A stretch of 64,000 nucleotides of DNA from Nocardia cyriacigeorgica (GCF_010868145.1 NZ_JAAGUY010000009.1:1-64000), one strand, 5' to 3'. Shown: positions 1 to 9,099, numbered from the stretch's first letter. A program made the numbers and translations. The notes: generated from the letters alone by a model not told the origin.

Positions 1-76
1 ACTGACCCCAGGGGGAGGGCCCCTCGCCCCCATCCCTGCTCCTCCTCGACGGAGGGCGCAAATCCGCGCGGAGGGT

Positions 77-355
77 TCAGACGTCCTGTGCGCGCCGCCG
101 GGGTGTGAGCGCGGCCCACATGATGAACGTGCAGACGACGATGGTCAGGCCCAGCCCGGCAAGGTAGAAGCCGCGGTAGTTGGGGTCGCCGTCGCGGCAG
201 CGGATCCCTTCGGGTCGGCCGAAGTATCCGGTGTGCGGGGCGCAGACCTGGGGCAGGTTGTTCATGTCGATGACCGCGAGGGCGAGGCCGAGGAGTAGCG
301 CGACCGCGCCGAGGATGGTGCCGGCGCGGCAGGCCAGGAGTTGAGTGCGGGTCAT
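77..355 (-). CDS. Small two-helix membrane protein
   Basis: A 92-residue protein with hydrophobic segments near residues 14-30 and 64-82, so two membrane helices with a Cys-containing loop between them (residues 38-54). A gaggaag Shine-Dalgarno stretch lies just upstream of the ATG. It runs opposite to the packaging operon, so it belongs to a different transcription unit, possibly the end of an early or lysogenic segment to the left. I do not recognise the family. Confidence 0.55.
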   Translation of the reverse strand: MTRTQLLACRAGTILGAVALLLGLALAVIDMNNLPQVCAPHTGYFGRPEGIRCRDGDPNYRGFYLAGLGLTIVVCTFIMWAALTPRRRAQDV

Positions 356-455
356 AGCTTCCTCATTCCGTCGCGGATGGGGTGATTGTCCCTGGCTGGC
401 GCGATGCCGGTCGGGGTTTCGTCCAGGGCGGCGCGATGCTGCCAGGAGGTGATTT

Positions 456-1004
456 GTGATGCCGCGTGGTGGTGCACGGAATCGTTCCGGGCCGCCGGTG
501 GATCCGACGTCTGGTCGTTCGGATCGTCGTGGTCTGACATGGGTTTCGTTACCGGCCGAGGGCTATGCCGGTGAGGTGCCGGAGTTTCCGCTGATGCCGC
601 GGCGTGTGATGCGGTGGGAGCACGGAGAAAAGGGCGCCCGGTATCAGGTCTTCGATGAGGAGACCACCGACCTTGTCCGCGCCCGAGAGTCCACGCTGTG
701 GGAGTGGGCGTGGAAAACGCCGCAGGCTGTGGCGTGGGCGAAGGAGCCGTGGCGATGGCAGGCCATCGCGCACTGGGTTCGGACGTCGGTGATCTGTGAA
801 TCGGACGAGGCGATGGCGTCTGATCGGGGTTCGCTGCATCGGTTCGCTGACCAGATCGGATTGACCCCGGCGGGCATGCGGGAGAACGGCTGGGCGATCG
901 CCGCGGATGAGGTGGCGGCCGCTCGGGCGGAGAAGAAGCCTCGGTCGCCGAGCCCGCAGCCGCCGGCGCGGCGGTTGAGGCCGGTGGCCGGTGGCGTCGA
1001 CTGA
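456..1004 (+). CDS. Terminase small subunit-like protein
   Basis: About 181 residues. The opening PRGGARNRSGPP motif is typical of small terminase subunits of actinophages, which bind the packaging site and recruit the large subunit. A strong aggaggt at 444-450 is followed by GTG at 456 and ATG at 459; the ATG has the better spacing (8 nt) and may be the true start. The C-terminus is basic and Pro-rich. It overlaps the terminase large subunit frame by 14 nt, consistent with translational coupling. Confidence 0.7.
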   Translation: MMPRGGARNRSGPPVDPTSGRSDRRGLTWVSLPAEGYAGEVPEFPLMPRRVMRWEHGEKGARYQVFDEETTDLVRARESTLWEWAWKTPQAVAWAKEPWRWQAIAHWVRTSVICESDEAMASDRGSLHRFADQIGLTPAGMRENGWAIAADEVAAARAEKKPRSPSPQPPARRLRPVAGGVD

Positions 1005-2061
1005 CGGATTCGTTGTCGACTTCCCGACTCTCGGCGATATCGGCGAGGCGTGGGTCAAGCGGCACTGCTGCATTCCGGACGGGTTCCGGCGTGGCGCGGA
1101 GTTCGAGTGGTCGGACTGGCAATTCTGGTGCGGCGCGAACTACTACCGAGTGCGGCCGGACGCGCAGTGGGAGAGCGACGACCAACCGCTGTTCAACCAG
1201 GCATTCACCTACCGGCGCGCTCAGATCGTCGCGCCACAGAAAACCGGCAAAGGGCCCTGGTCGGCGTCGGCCACTTGCTTGGAAGCGGTAGGTCCGTCGC
1301 AGTTTCTCGGCTGGGCGGGCAAGGGCGACGGCTGGGCGTGCTCGGACTGGGGTTGCGGCTGCGGCTGGGAGTACGAGTACCTGCAGGGTGAACCGATGGC
1401 GATGCGTCATCCCTCGCCGGTGATCCAGCTGACCGCGAACAATGAGGAGCAGGTCGGCAACGTCTACCGGCCGCTCACCGCGATGATCAAGCTCGGGCCG
1501 CTGTCGGAGATGATGGCGGTCCGTGAGGGCTTCATCCGCATCCTCGGATCAGTCGGTGGGGAGGACTTCGACCGCATCGATGCGGTGACGTCCTCCGCTC
1601 GCGGCCGGGTCGGTAACCCGGTGTCATGGGTGTTGCAGGACGAGTCCGGCCTGTACACGCAAGCGAACAAGATGGTCGGCATCGCCGAGACTCAGCGCCG
1701 CGGTGCGGCCGGTATGGGTGGGCGGACGATGGAGACCACGAATGCGTGGGATCCGTCGGAGAATTCGACCGCGCAGCGCACGTATCAGTCGCAGGCCGAG
1801 GACATCTTCAAGTTCTTCCGGATCCCGCCGGCGGGACTGTCGTGGGGCAACAAGCGCGATCGCCGCAAGATCCTGCGCTACGTCTACGACGGGTCGCCAT
1901 GGGTGAACCTCGACTCGATCGAGGCCGAAGCGGTCGAGCTGAACGAGCTGGATCCGGCGCAGGCCGAACGATTCTTCGGCAACCGGTTGGTGGCTCGAGC
2001 TGGGACCTGGCTACCGGACGGGTTGTGGGAGAGCCGGTATGCAGAAGCTCTGGCTTCCTAG
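991..2061 (+). CDS. Terminase large subunit, ATPase part (split gene)
   Basis: Motor half of the DNA-packaging terminase, 356 residues. A Walker A-like APQKTGKG lies at residues 81-88 and a Walker B ending in Asp217-Glu218 (WVLQDES). The frame stops at a TAG (2059-2061) just after the ATPase domain, whereas related large terminases are usually one protein of about 550 residues. The missing nuclease domain is in the next frame (2039-2644). A +1 shift at TCC_TAG would give a fused protein of about 550 residues. The alternatives are two cooperating polypeptides or a simple indel. Confidence 0.85.
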   Translation: MASTDGFVVDFPTLGDIGEAWVKRHCCIPDGFRRGAEFEWSDWQFWCGANYYRVRPDAQWESDDQPLFNQAFTYRRAQIVAPQKTGKGPWSASATCLEAVGPSQFLGWAGKGDGWACSDWGCGCGWEYEYLQGEPMAMRHPSPVIQLTANNEEQVGNVYRPLTAMIKLGPLSEMMAVREGFIRILGSVGGEDFDRIDAVTSSARGRVGNPVSWVLQDESGLYTQANKMVGIAETQRRGAAGMGGRTMETTNAWDPSENSTAQRTYQSQAEDIFKFFRIPPAGLSWGNKRDRRKILRYVYDGSPWVNLDSIEAEAVELNELDPAQAERFFGNRLVARAGTWLPDGLWESRYAEALAS

Positions 2062-2644
2062 CCCGCCGTCGGGGACGCCGATCTGTGTCGGGTTCGACGG
2101 CTCGGAGAACAACGACTGGACCGCGCTGCGCGCCGAGACCCGCGACGGGCTGCAGTTCACACCCCGGTACGGGCCGGACCGACGGCCGACGATCTGGAAC
2201 CCCGCCGAGTGGGGCGGCCAAATCCCGCGCGGTGAGGTGCACGCCGCGGTGGATGAGGTGTTCTCCACCTTCGACGTCGCGCGCATGTACTTCGACCCGC
2301 ACGACTGGCGTTCCGAGGGCGGGGACTGGGCATTGCGATACGGCGAGGAGCACGTCTTCGAATGGGCGACCAACCGCATCAACCAGATGTACGCGGCGAT
2401 CCGCCGATTCGAGATCGACCTGAAGACAGGGCGCATCACCCACGACGGATGCCCTATCGCCGAGATCCACATGGCGAACTGCCGCAAGGTTCCCAAGCCC
2501 GGCGACAAGTACGTGCTGGGTAAACCATCCGACCATCAGAAGATCGACGTTTCGATCGCCTCCATCATCGTCCACGAAGCCGCGGCAGACGCGCGCGAAG
2601 CGGGCTGGGAAGACGTCGACGGGCGCATGTTCTGTTTCAGCTGA
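2039..2644 (+). CDS. Terminase large subunit, nuclease part (split gene)
   Basis: A 201-residue frame holding the RNase H-like headful nuclease domain that cuts the concatemer. The likely metal-binding acids are Asp20 (VGFDGS), Asp86 (MYFDP) and Asp170 (HQKIDVSIA). An ATG at 2039 lies inside the end of the ATPase frame, with a gggagag stretch about 6 nt upstream, so separate translation by coupling is possible. Equally, the conserved sequence runs smoothly from the ATPase frame into this one through a +1 shift at 2056-2059. Domain content is clear; the mode of expression is not. Confidence 0.83.
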   Translation: MQKLWLPSPPSGTPICVGFDGSENNDWTALRAETRDGLQFTPRYGPDRRPTIWNPAEWGGQIPRGEVHAAVDEVFSTFDVARMYFDPHDWRSEGGDWALRYGEEHVFEWATNRINQMYAAIRRFEIDLKTGRITHDGCPIAEIHMANCRKVPKPGDKYVLGKPSDHQKIDVSIASIIVHEAAADAREAGWEDVDGRMFCFS

Positions 2645-2654
2645 GGAGGTGAGC

Positions 2655-4076
2655 GTGGTCGAACTCCGCACGAAGCTCACCGACGACGAGCGGGACATGG
2701 TCAACAAGCTCAACGGGCGGCACGCGAACCGCTCGCAGGACGATAAGCGGCTCGACGCCTACTTCGAAGGAAAGCAGAGGCTCAAGCACATCGGCCTCGC
2801 TGTCCCGGAGGAGCTTCGGATCTTCGAGCTGGTCGCGAACTGGCCGCGAATGTACCTGGGTGAGGTGGCGCGCCGGCAGAAGGTGAAGAGCATCTACCGG
2901 CCAGGCGCAGCGAACGCTGATCCTGCACTTCAAGAGGCGTTTCACGCGAACAACCTCGAGGCCGAGGTGCCGATTCTGGCGCAGGAGAACATGATCTTCG
3001 GCCGCTGCTTCATGACCGTGGGCGCGAACGAAGACGACAAAGAGCGTCCGCTGATCACCGTGGAGTCGCCCCGGCAAATGTCATGTCTGGTGAATCAGCG
3101 TCGCCGCCGCATGGATGCCGCCCTGCGCCGCTACCAGGAACAGGACGGCACCCAGGTGGCGACCTTGTTCCTGCCGGATAAGACGATCCAACTGGTGCAG
3201 TCCAGCAACGGCTGGGACATCGACACTGTCGGTGACGACGATGGCATCGACGAGCACAAGCTCGGCCGAGTCCCGGTGATCCTGTTTCTGAACAGGCAGC
3301 GGCTGGGGAAATGGTTCGGCACGACGGAGATGGCCGACATAATCCCGATCACCGACGCCTGCGCGCGAACCCTGACCGATCTGCAGTACGGCGTGGAGAC
3401 GGTGGCCGTCCCGAAACGGTATGTGCTGGGCGTCTCCAAGGGTGATTTCGTCGACAAGGACGGCAACCCACAGCCGGTGTGGCAGTCCTACTTCGACGCC
3501 CTATGGGCGACACAGAAGTCCGCGAAGGACGTTTCGGTCGGGCAGTTGGCCGGCGCGGACCTGACGAACTTCCACAACACGGTGAAGATGTATGCCGAAC
3601 TCGCCTCGAGCGTCACTGGTCTGCCGTTCCGGTACTTCGGTGCCAACACCGCCAATCCCGCAGCGGAGGGCGCGATCCGGGCTGATGAGTCCCGCATCAT
3701 CTCCAACGCGGAGGAGAAGAACGCGCACCTCGGCGTCGGGCTCGGCTGGACTCTGGCCCTGTACGAGCGTTTCCGAACCGGGAAATGGCCGGAAGCGGGC
3801 AAGCCGTTCGCGGTGGAGTGGCGCAACCCGGCGACCCCGACTCGCGCCGAGGAAGCCGACGCGATCCAGAAGCTCAACGGCGGTACTCCAGTGCTGTCGC
3901 GTGAGGGCTCGTGGGACGAGATGGGCTGGACCGAGCCGCGAAAGTCCCGGGAGCGGGGCTACTTCGCCGGAGAGGCACGGGACCCGGTCCTGGACCGTCT
4001 CGCCAGCAATCTGAACAACCCGCAGAACCAGCCCGAGCAGAACCTGAATGGTGATGCTGCCACAAACGTCGGCTGA
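2655..4076 (+). CDS. Phage portal protein
   Basis: Portal of about 473 residues, forming the dodecameric ring at the capsid vertex through which DNA passes. Its position directly after terminase, its length and the typical central segment with conserved ITDACARTLTDLQ support the call. The aggagg at 2644-2649 overlaps an upstream GTG at 2649, so the GTG at 2655 (5 nt spacing) is the better start. Its 3' end overlaps the MuF-like gene by 29 nt. Confidence 0.88.
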   Translation: MVELRTKLTDDERDMVNKLNGRHANRSQDDKRLDAYFEGKQRLKHIGLAVPEELRIFELVANWPRMYLGEVARRQKVKSIYRPGAANADPALQEAFHANNLEAEVPILAQENMIFGRCFMTVGANEDDKERPLITVESPRQMSCLVNQRRRRMDAALRRYQEQDGTQVATLFLPDKTIQLVQSSNGWDIDTVGDDDGIDEHKLGRVPVILFLNRQRLGKWFGTTEMADIIPITDACARTLTDLQYGVETVAVPKRYVLGVSKGDFVDKDGNPQPVWQSYFDALWATQKSAKDVSVGQLAGADLTNFHNTVKMYAELASSVTGLPFRYFGANTANPAAEGAIRADESRIISNAEEKNAHLGVGLGWTLALYERFRTGKWPEAGKPFAVEWRNPATPTRAEEADAIQKLNGGTPVLSREGSWDEMGWTEPRKSRERGYFAGEARDPVLDRLASNLNNPQNQPEQNLNGDAATNVG

Positions 4077-5019
4077 GCATTACGCCGAGCAGCAACGCAT
4101 CAACGTGCTCACCCTGGCGGAACTGCGGCGCCTGTGGGGCCGGGGCGCGCCAAACGACTTCGATATCTGGTTCAACCGCAACATCGAGCTGATCATCGGA
4201 GTTCTCGAGCTCGCGCAGACTCGCGCGGTCACCGGCGCCGACGAGTACGTCGCCGCGGTGCTGGAAGAGCTCGGCACGTCTGTCGACGCGGATGTGCAGA
4301 TCAGCACCGACCCACTGATCGGTGTGGCATCCGATGGGCGCGCCCTCGACGGCCTGATGTACGGGACAGTCCTCACCGCCAAGCAACAGGTAGCCCAGGG
4401 TGCCGCCCCGGCGGAAGCGTGGGCGTCGGCGGGGGCGCAGGCGTTGATGCTGTGCCACACGCAGATCGCCGATGCCGCCCGCGCCGCGGTCGGGTTGGGG
4501 ATCACTGCCCGCCGCGGTATCGGATACGTGCGGATGGTCAGCCAACCGGCATGTTCCCGGTGCGTCTTGCTGGCGGGGCGTTTCTACCGAAAGGCTGGGT
4601 TCGCCCGCCATCCGAACTGCGACTGCCGCCATATCCCGGCACGCGAAGACAGCGCCGATGACCTGACCACCGAACCGCGCCGCTACTTCAACAGCCTGAC
4701 CGAGGAGCAGCAGAACCGAGCGTTCACGGTGGCTGGAGCTCAGGCGATCCGCTCCGGTGCGGACATCGGGCAGGTAGTGAATGCCCGCCGCGGAATGGAA
4801 GTCGCGGGCGGTGTCGCGCAACGCCGCAACGTGTACGGCCGCCAACTGCTGACCACCACCGAAGGTGTCACGCGCCGCGGTATCGCTGGGCGTCGCATCC
4901 GGGAACGCGGCCGGGACCCGCGCACGACCCCGCGGTTGATGCCCGAAGCGATCTACGAGATCGGCGAAGACCGTGACCACATCCTTCGGCTGCTGAGGCT
5001 GAACAGCTTCATCCTCTGA
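4048..5019 (+). CDS. MuF-like minor capsid protein
   Basis: A 323-residue protein with a MuF/VG15-type signature: paired cysteines (CSRCVLLAG, about residue 171) followed by HPNCDCRHIP, a metal-binding-like Cys/His cluster. It is placed between portal and scaffold, the usual site for this head-morphogenesis protein, which in some phages is injected or processed during capsid maturation. ATG 4048 overlaps the portal gene and has no strong Shine-Dalgarno, so coupling is likely. No protease active site is obvious. Confidence 0.72.
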   Translation: MVMLPQTSAEHYAEQQRINVLTLAELRRLWGRGAPNDFDIWFNRNIELIIGVLELAQTRAVTGADEYVAAVLEELGTSVDADVQISTDPLIGVASDGRALDGLMYGTVLTAKQQVAQGAAPAEAWASAGAQALMLCHTQIADAARAAVGLGITARRGIGYVRMVSQPACSRCVLLAGRFYRKAGFARHPNCDCRHIPAREDSADDLTTEPRRYFNSLTEEQQNRAFTVAGAQAIRSGADIGQVVNARRGMEVAGGVAQRRNVYGRQLLTTTEGVTRRGIAGRRIRERGRDPRTTPRLMPEAIYEIGEDRDHILRLLRLNSFIL

Positions 5020-5076
5020 ACTTCCCGCCGGCGCGAGGCCGGATCGGGTCTATCCCCCGCGATGGAGGAAATCACA

Positions 5077-5685
5077 GTGAACACCTTGTTGCCTGTGCAC
5101 CCGGTATTCGGACGCGCACTCGGCTTACGCCGCAACGGATCTCCGATCTGGCCGATCCGCGGCGCATCCACGGAGGGCGACCCTCCGAACGAAGCCCAAA
5201 CAGGCACGCCTCCTCCACCGCCAGCACCGGGTGAACCGGATCCGGGCGGTTCGGATGAGTTGGGTGACGGCGGAAAGAAGGCACTCGAAACCGAGCGTGC
5301 CGCTCGCAAGGCCGCCGAAAAGGCGCGGCGTGAAGCCGAAGCCAAAGTCCAGCAATTCGAGGACGCCCAGAAGACCGAATCTCAGCGCACCGAGGAACGG
5401 ATCCAGCAACTCGAGAAGGACGCCGCGAAGGCGCTCCGCTACGAGGCTGCCGACACGTCCGGTCTCCCGTTGTCTCTGGCAGGTCGGCTCAAGGGCACCA
5501 CCCTCGACGAGCTGATCGCCGACGCAGCGGATCTCAAGCAGCTGCTCGGCGCTGCCACTCCCGCCGCACCCGCGGCCCCGTCCACCCCCAAGCCTGACCC
5601 CCGCCAAGGCGGAGGCCAGGCCGACGCGGGCGGGTCCATGGATTCCGGGCGCGCCGCCTACCAGGCGCGCAAGAACCGCAAATGA
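5077..5685 (+). CDS. Capsid scaffolding protein
   Basis: About 202 residues. A Pro/Gly-rich N-terminus is followed by a long charged coiled coil rich in Ala, Lys, Glu and Arg (about residues 70-130), then an Ala/Pro-rich tail. This is the composition of a scaffold that guides procapsid assembly and leaves before DNA entry, and it sits just before decoration and capsid genes. The GTG at 5077 has ggagg 8 nt upstream and is preferred over the ATG at 5062, which overlaps that ribosome-binding site. Confidence 0.75.
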   Translation: MNTLLPVHPVFGRALGLRRNGSPIWPIRGASTEGDPPNEAQTGTPPPPPAPGEPDPGGSDELGDGGKKALETERAARKAAEKARREAEAKVQQFEDAQKTESQRTEERIQQLEKDAAKALRYEAADTSGLPLSLAGRLKGTTLDELIADAADLKQLLGAATPAAPAAPSTPKPDPRQGGGQADAGGSMDSGRAAYQARKNRK

Positions 5686-5713
5686 CCTTCACCCCCAGTA
5701 AAGGAGGGGAGCA

Positions 5714-6082
5714 ATGGATCTGAATCTCAAGACCGAAAACTTCGGCCAGGACAACCAGGACTGGTTGGCCTCGGCCGAGGGAACCGATCGTGCGCGCACG
5801 ATCAGTCTCGACATGTCCACCTTCGCCGCAGGCGACTACGCCGACGGCTACCTGCGGTCCGGCTGGACTCTGCGCAAGCTCGCCAGCGGGCTGTACGGCA
5901 AGCGCTCCAACGCCGACACCGAAGGCATTGCCGGGCATCTGCTCACTGCGGTGCGCATCCCGGCGGGTGCGACGAAGGTCGCCGGCGCCCTGCTGTGGCA
6001 CGGCGCGGTGATCACCGCGAAGGTCCCCAATCCGCCCGACGCTGCAGGCCAGGCCACGGCCAAGGCCGTCAGCTACTTCTGA
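5714..6082 (+). CDS. Head decoration protein (lambda gpD-like)
   Basis: A 122-residue protein located immediately before the major capsid gene, in the position and size of trimeric decoration proteins that stabilise the expanded shell. It is rich in beta-type sequence with the pattern GYLRSGWTLRKL near residues 44-55 and a hydrophobic C-terminal half. A very strong aaggagggg ribosome-binding site at 5701-5709 fits a highly expressed capsid component. Confidence 0.7.
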   Translation: MDLNLKTENFGQDNQDWLASAEGTDRARTISLDMSTFAAGDYADGYLRSGWTLRKLASGLYGKRSNADTEGIAGHLLTAVRIPAGATKVAGALLWHGAVITAKVPNPPDAAGQATAKAVSYF

Positions 6083-6097
6083 GAGGAGGCGTAACCC

Positions 6098-7123
6098 ATG
6101 GCACTCGTCATCAACTCCGATTACGTCACCCCCGCCGAGCTGACCGGCTACGTCCGCGAAGCCCTGGCCGATCAGCCGATCAACGACCTGCAGCTGGTGG
6201 ATGACCTGCTGCCGGACACGATGATCGACGACGTCGAGTTCCGCGCCAACATCACCCAGCACGGTCTCCGCCGCGCTGCACGGTACCGGTCGTGGGACAC
6301 CGAGGCTCCGATCACCGGCCGCAAGGGCGTGACCCGGATCTCCGGTGAACTGCCCCCGCTCAGCGAGAAGCGGCGGCTCGGTGAGTACGACCGGCTGCGG
6401 CTGCGCAAGGCCGACCAGGCAATTCGGGACCTGATCTTCAACGACGGTGTCGATCTGGCGCAGGCGCTGCGCACTCGCATCATCATGGCCAAGGCCGACG
6501 CCCTGGTGAACGGCAAGGTCACCCTCGCCGAGAACGGCCTGGACCTGTCGGCGGACTTCCAACGACTGGCGGGCCACTCGGTGACCGCGTCGGTGCTGTG
6601 GAACGTCACCGGCGCCGGTGCTGCGGACCCGATCATCGATCAGGAGTCCTGGTTCTCGACCTTCCGGGCCACCCAGTCGGGCAACCCGGTGCGGGCGATC
6701 ACCTCTCAGCGGGTGATGTCGGCGCTGATGCGCAACGACAAGGTCCGCGCGCACGCGCTTCCGGTGGGTTCGTCCACAGGCATCGTGACCAAGGAAGCGG
6801 TCAACGCCTTGTTCACGTCGTTCGGGCATCCGCCGCTGGAGATCTTCGACGCCCGGGTCGAGGACCACGCGGGCAACGCGACCCGCTTGATCCCCGATGA
6901 CCGCATCCTCTACATCGGTGCCGCCAAGATCGGTGAAACCTTGTGGGGCACCACTGCGGAGGCGATCGAACCTGAGTACGGGATCGACGCCAACCAGGCG
7001 CCGGGCATCGTGGTCGGTTCCTACATCGACAACGACCCGGTCGCGCGGTGGACCAAGGCCAGCGGTATCGGTCTGCCGATGCTGCTGAACGCCAACGCCA
7101 CGATGGTCGCGAAGGTGCTGTGA
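6098..7123 (+). CDS. Major capsid protein
   Basis: A 341-residue HK97-fold type major capsid protein. The call rests on its length, its strong gaggaggcg Shine-Dalgarno, its position after scaffold and decoration genes, and a capsid-like sequence ending in the conserved region around NQAPGIVVGSYIDNDPVARW. No N-terminal delta domain is obvious, matching the presence of a separate scaffold gene. The stop overlaps the next start (TGATG). Confidence 0.88.
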   Translation: MALVINSDYVTPAELTGYVREALADQPINDLQLVDDLLPDTMIDDVEFRANITQHGLRRAARYRSWDTEAPITGRKGVTRISGELPPLSEKRRLGEYDRLRLRKADQAIRDLIFNDGVDLAQALRTRIIMAKADALVNGKVTLAENGLDLSADFQRLAGHSVTASVLWNVTGAGAADPIIDQESWFSTFRATQSGNPVRAITSQRVMSALMRNDKVRAHALPVGSSTGIVTKEAVNALFTSFGHPPLEIFDARVEDHAGNATRLIPDDRILYIGAAKIGETLWGTTAEAIEPEYGIDANQAPGIVVGSYIDNDPVARWTKASGIGLPMLLNANATMVAKVL

Positions 7124-7407
7124 TGGCTATCCGGAAGCTCGCCGGGTACGTCCACGTCCACGACCCCGACGGCGTCTCGCACGTCTTCGGGCCCGACGAT
7201 GACGTGCCCGCCGAGCTGGCGAAGCTCATCACCAACCCGGCCGCGTGGGCCGCGCCCGAACCGACCGACGTTCCGGACGACGAGCCGTCGGACGCCTGGA
7301 CGGTCGCGGACCTTCGGGCGTACGCCGACCTGCACGGGATCGACCTCGGCGAGGCGACGAAGAAGGCCGACATCTTGGCGGCCATCAAGGGCGATGACAA
7401 CGCCTGA
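7123..7407 (+). CDS. Small phage head protein, SAP-like C-terminus
   Basis: A 94-residue acidic protein. Its C-terminal 40 residues (WTVADLRAYADLHGIDLGEATKKADILAAI) have the helix-extended-helix layout of SAP/Rho-N-like motifs, often seen in small proteins next to capsid genes. ATG 7123 overlaps the capsid stop codon by one base. A longer in-frame extension upstream would run through the capsid gene and is not supported. Exact role unknown. Confidence 0.65.
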   Translation: MAIRKLAGYVHVHDPDGVSHVFGPDDDVPAELAKLITNPAAWAAPEPTDVPDDEPSDAWTVADLRAYADLHGIDLGEATKKADILAAIKGDDNA

Positions 7408-7789
7408 CCCGCTGTTCACCGTCACCGACGTCCAGGCGATCTCGGGCGAGGTGTACGAGGAGCCGGAGCTCACTCAGGTGAATCAGTTCATCGCCATCGC
7501 CTCGGCGAAGCTGCGCTCCAGGGTGTCCAAGCTCGACGAACGCATCGCCACCGGCGCCCTCGACCCCGTGCTGGTCAAGGGCGTCGGTGCGGAGATCGTG
7601 CTGCGAGCTTTGGCCGCCCTGGAGCGGGGTGTCGGCGTGCGACGCGTCGAATACCCCGAGTGGTCCACCGAATACGAGTCCGGGGGCAGCTCGGGGCGGC
7701 TGGTGTATGTGACCGACGACGATGTCGCCGACCTCATCGACACCGAATCCACCGGGGACGCTTTCACTATCCGGACCGGACTGATATGA
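7394..7789 (+). CDS. Head-to-tail adaptor protein
   Basis: A 131-residue protein in the slot of the HK97 gp6 / SPP1 gp15 adaptor, which binds beneath the portal. The N-terminal region (FTVTDVQAISGEVYEEPEL) resembles actinophage adaptors, and the protein is mainly helical until a short beta region near residue 100. ATG 7394 overlaps the preceding gene by 14 nt; the region upstream of it in this frame is antiparallel shadow coding. Confidence 0.7.
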   Translation: MTTPDPLFTVTDVQAISGEVYEEPELTQVNQFIAIASAKLRSRVSKLDERIATGALDPVLVKGVGAEIVLRALAALERGVGVRRVEYPEWSTEYESGGSSGRLVYVTDDDVADLIDTESTGDAFTIRTGLI

Positions 7790-8190
7790 AGCGACTGCCC
7801 GAGCGGTGGACGCTGCTGCGCCCGGGCCTGCCCGTTATTGATCCCTCCACCGGTAACCGGATGCCGGGACCGGTGCAGGAAGTCCCGTGGTGGGGGCTGC
7901 TGCAGCAGAAGTCGCTGATCGACGAGAACGTCATCTCCGAGATCGAGCCGGGCCGCGTGTTCTCCCGGCTGACGCTGCTGCTGATGCCCGGCGTGCCCGG
8001 CGGAACGTCCAGACGCGATGTCTGGCGCTTCGACGGCCCTTCCGACGTCTCGGATCTGGTGGGTGTTGGCGACACCGTCACTGTGCAGGGCACTCCCCGG
8101 GTTCGGCGGCCCGCGATCGGTTCCCGCCGCCCCGCCTATATCGCCGCCGTGGTGCGGCACGCATCCGACATGCAGGAGGTAACACCATGA
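7786..8190 (+). CDS. Head-to-tail stopper protein
   Basis: A 134-residue beta-rich protein between the adaptor and tail-completion genes, the usual position of the SPP1 gp16-like stopper that closes the DNA channel. The start codon overlaps the previous stop (ATGA). The sequence contains typical connector features: a short Pro-rich entry, then alternating hydrophobic strands with a GDTVTVQG turn near residue 100. The assignment is by order and size rather than by a catalytic motif. Confidence 0.62.
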   Translation: MKRLPERWTLLRPGLPVIDPSTGNRMPGPVQEVPWWGLLQQKSLIDENVISEIEPGRVFSRLTLLLMPGVPGGTSRRDVWRFDGPSDVSDLVGVGDTVTVQGTPRVRRPAIGSRRPAYIAAVVRHASDMQEVTP

Positions 8191-8354
8191 TCGTGTCCTG
8201 GAAAGACGAATCGGGCGTGACCCATTGGGGTGACGACAAGTCCAAGGCCTACAAGCGGCACCTGGAGAGCAAGCCCGCCGAGGTCGATAAGCCTGCGGTG
8301 GTCAAGCCCGACGCCGCAACACCGGCCGTCGAAGTCGAGGCCAAGCGCAAGTGA
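8187..8354 (+). CDS. Small phage protein of unknown function
   Basis: A 55-residue protein with a WKDESGVTHWGDD start and a Lys/Pro/Ala-rich tail. It has its own aggaggt at 8174-8180 and an ATG overlapping the previous stop, and its GTGA junction with the next gene shows it is part of the translated operon. No domain is recognised. Confidence 0.55.
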   Translation: MIVSWKDESGVTHWGDDKSKAYKRHLESKPAEVDKPAVVKPDAATPAVEVEAKRK

Positions 8355-8656
8355 ACGCCGCGGTGCTGACGATCTTCGAGAGCCTGGCAACTCAAGCCAC
8401 GCGGGTCGCGACGACCCCACGACGACGCGCCATCGCTCGCGAGATCGCCGACGAAGCACGCGCAGCCGCCCCCGTCCTCACCGGCGAATACCGCGATGGG
8501 ATCGGCGTCGAATTCTCCGGCACCACTGTGCGAGTCGTCGACGATGACCCGGAGGCGTTCTACAAGGAATACGGCACCGTCGACACCCCGGCGCATGCCG
8601 TCCTCACCGACGCGGCACGCCGTCGCGGCCGATACCGCGGATACGCGCCGCAATGA
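8351..8656 (+). CDS. HK97 gp10-like head-tail connector / tail-completion protein
   Basis: A 101-residue protein with the pattern of HK97 gp10-family connectors: a helical N-terminus, then EIADEARAAAPVLTGEYRDGI (residues about 36-56), a short strand region and an AHAVLTDAARR end. These proteins join the finished head and tail. GTG 8351 overlaps the previous stop (GTGA) and its own stop overlaps the next ATG. Confidence 0.7.
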   Translation: MNAAVLTIFESLATQATRVATTPRRRAIAREIADEARAAAPVLTGEYRDGIGVEFSGTTVRVVDDDPEAFYKEYGTVDTPAHAVLTDAARRRGRYRGYAPQ

Positions 8657-9099
8657 CAGCACCGATTCCGTTCGCGCCGGGCGCTGTCCGCGCGTTTCTC
8701 ATCGCGCAACCGCGATTCACCGACTTGGTCCCGGTCGAGGCGATCACGACCAGGGACCTTCCCGACCCGATCACCGGCCCGTTCGTGACCCTACGGGCAC
8801 CGGGCAACGTCGGTGTCGACCCGCTCCTGCGGCGACCGCTGGTGCAAGTCGATGCGTGGGCTCCCCGGATCGAGCGCCTCGGCGGCTCGGTCGACCCGGA
8901 GGAGCTGACCTGGAATATCTCAGCGTTGGCAGGGCAGTTGCTCGGCCGCGCGAGATCGCAGGAGTTCCGCGGGTCCGCTTGGACGGCGGGATGGACCGAC
9001 GGGCCGATCACGAGCGTGGACAAGACACGTGGCGCCGATCAGCTGCTGTTCCGGGCGACGGTCCGCGTCGAGTTGAAGATGCGCGCCCCGCGCACCTGA
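8653..9099 (+). CDS. Tail terminator protein
   Basis: A 148-residue protein directly before the tail tube gene, the usual position of the terminator (lambda gpU-like) that caps the growing tail. It has the typical start with a hydrophobic helix (VRAFLIAQ), a segment PFVTLRAPGNV and a central VDAWA strand. The ATG overlaps the previous stop. Assignment is by order, length and overall pattern. Confidence 0.7.
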   Translation: MTAPIPFAPGAVRAFLIAQPRFTDLVPVEAITTRDLPDPITGPFVTLRAPGNVGVDPLLRRPLVQVDAWAPRIERLGGSVDPEELTWNISALAGQLLGRARSQEFRGSAWTAGWTDGPITSVDKTRGADQLLFRATVRVELKMRAPRT

